DNA from: JBDIBB01 sp039812685
GTDB lineage: Bacteria > Acidobacteriota > Vicinamibacteria > Vicinamibacterales > JAFNAJ01
Assembly (NCBI GenBank): GCA_039812685.1
Contig: JBDIBB010000110.1
Span: 1-12,609 of the forward strand
Length of the DNA: 12,609 nt
Direction: 5' to 3'
Notes under the pieces: model-generated
What the model saw: only the letters and a program-made list of their open reading frames with translations
Told to the model about the DNA's origin: nothing
Databases searched by the model: none
In this document: positions 12,523-12,609 of the stretch, piece after piece
Layout: the number at the start of each line of letters is the position of its first letter
Numbering within the stretch: the first letter of the stretch is position 1
Translations under genes and position numbers: made by a program

Positions 12523-12609
12523 CTAGAGCGAGACGACGCGAATCCGCGGATCCAGCTGACCGCGAGCCACCGGCAGATGTCCCGATCGGTTCGACTGGAA
12601 CGCGGCCAG
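12523..12609 (-). CDS. Possible C-terminal end of an unidentified gene, cut by window edge
   Basis: The minus strand has a frame open from the right edge for 28 codons to a TAG at 12523-12525. It ends with PVARGQLDPRIRVVSL. This has the look of a real protein end and is followed by a non-coding stretch with a promoter-like element, but 28 codons are too few to identify a family or even to be certain of the frame. Other frames are also open here. Confidence 0.35.
   Translation of the reverse strand: MAAFQSNRSGHLPVARGQLDPRIRVVSL

Noticed and set aside
1..12609. Search for CRISPR arrays, insertion sequences, tRNA or rRNA genes, phage genes and defence systems.
   Set aside because: No regularly spaced repeats, transposase motifs, terminal inverted repeats, tRNA-like cloverleaf or phage-type proteins were seen. 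Gene order and composition look like a stable core chemotaxis locus.

Overview
The window is a chemotaxis and flagellar-motor gene cluster from a GC-rich bacterium. Every convincing gene lies on the minus strand, so transcription runs from high to low coordinates. The set includes cheX and cheD, which enteric bacteria lack, together with a long-form MotA of about 293 residues. This suggests a non-enteric free-living bacterium, perhaps an acidobacterium or a deltaproteobacterium-like lineage. That taxonomic guess rests on gene content and composition only.

Layout in the direction of transcription: the last 28 codons of an unidentified gene (12609-12523); a GAF plus histidine-kinase-like protein whose ATPase half looks degenerate (12436-11153); motA and motB, the stator (11047-9283); an exported beta-carbonic anhydrase (9256-8546); a small Pro/Ala-rich secreted protein of unknown function (8527-8021); the tightly packed cheA-cheR-cheD-cheY-cheX-cheB run (7867-2261), with 4-nt overlaps at cheR/cheD and cheX/cheB and a 41-nt overlap at cheY/cheX; cheW (2078-1572); and a methyl-accepting chemotaxis protein cut by the left edge (1271-1).

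Together these encode nearly a whole pathway. The MCP senses, CheW and CheA form the signalling array, CheR/CheB/CheD modify the receptor, CheY carries the signal to the flagellar switch, CheX would dephosphorylate CheY, and MotA/MotB power rotation. No fliM/fliN, flagellin or cheC/cheZ gene is present here.

The most informative non-coding signal is a repeated promoter-like element. Each of the five larger gaps contains a G(C/T)CGATT box, and four have a recognisable TAA- or TCAAG-type upstream box 11-12 nt away. This matches the flagellar sigma-28 (FliA) pattern and splits the window into five likely transcription units: kinase-like gene; motA-motB-carbonic anhydrase-168-aa protein; cheA to cheB; cheW; MCP. 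If correct, the carbonic anhydrase and its secreted neighbour are expressed with the stator, which is the most unusual biological suggestion in the window.
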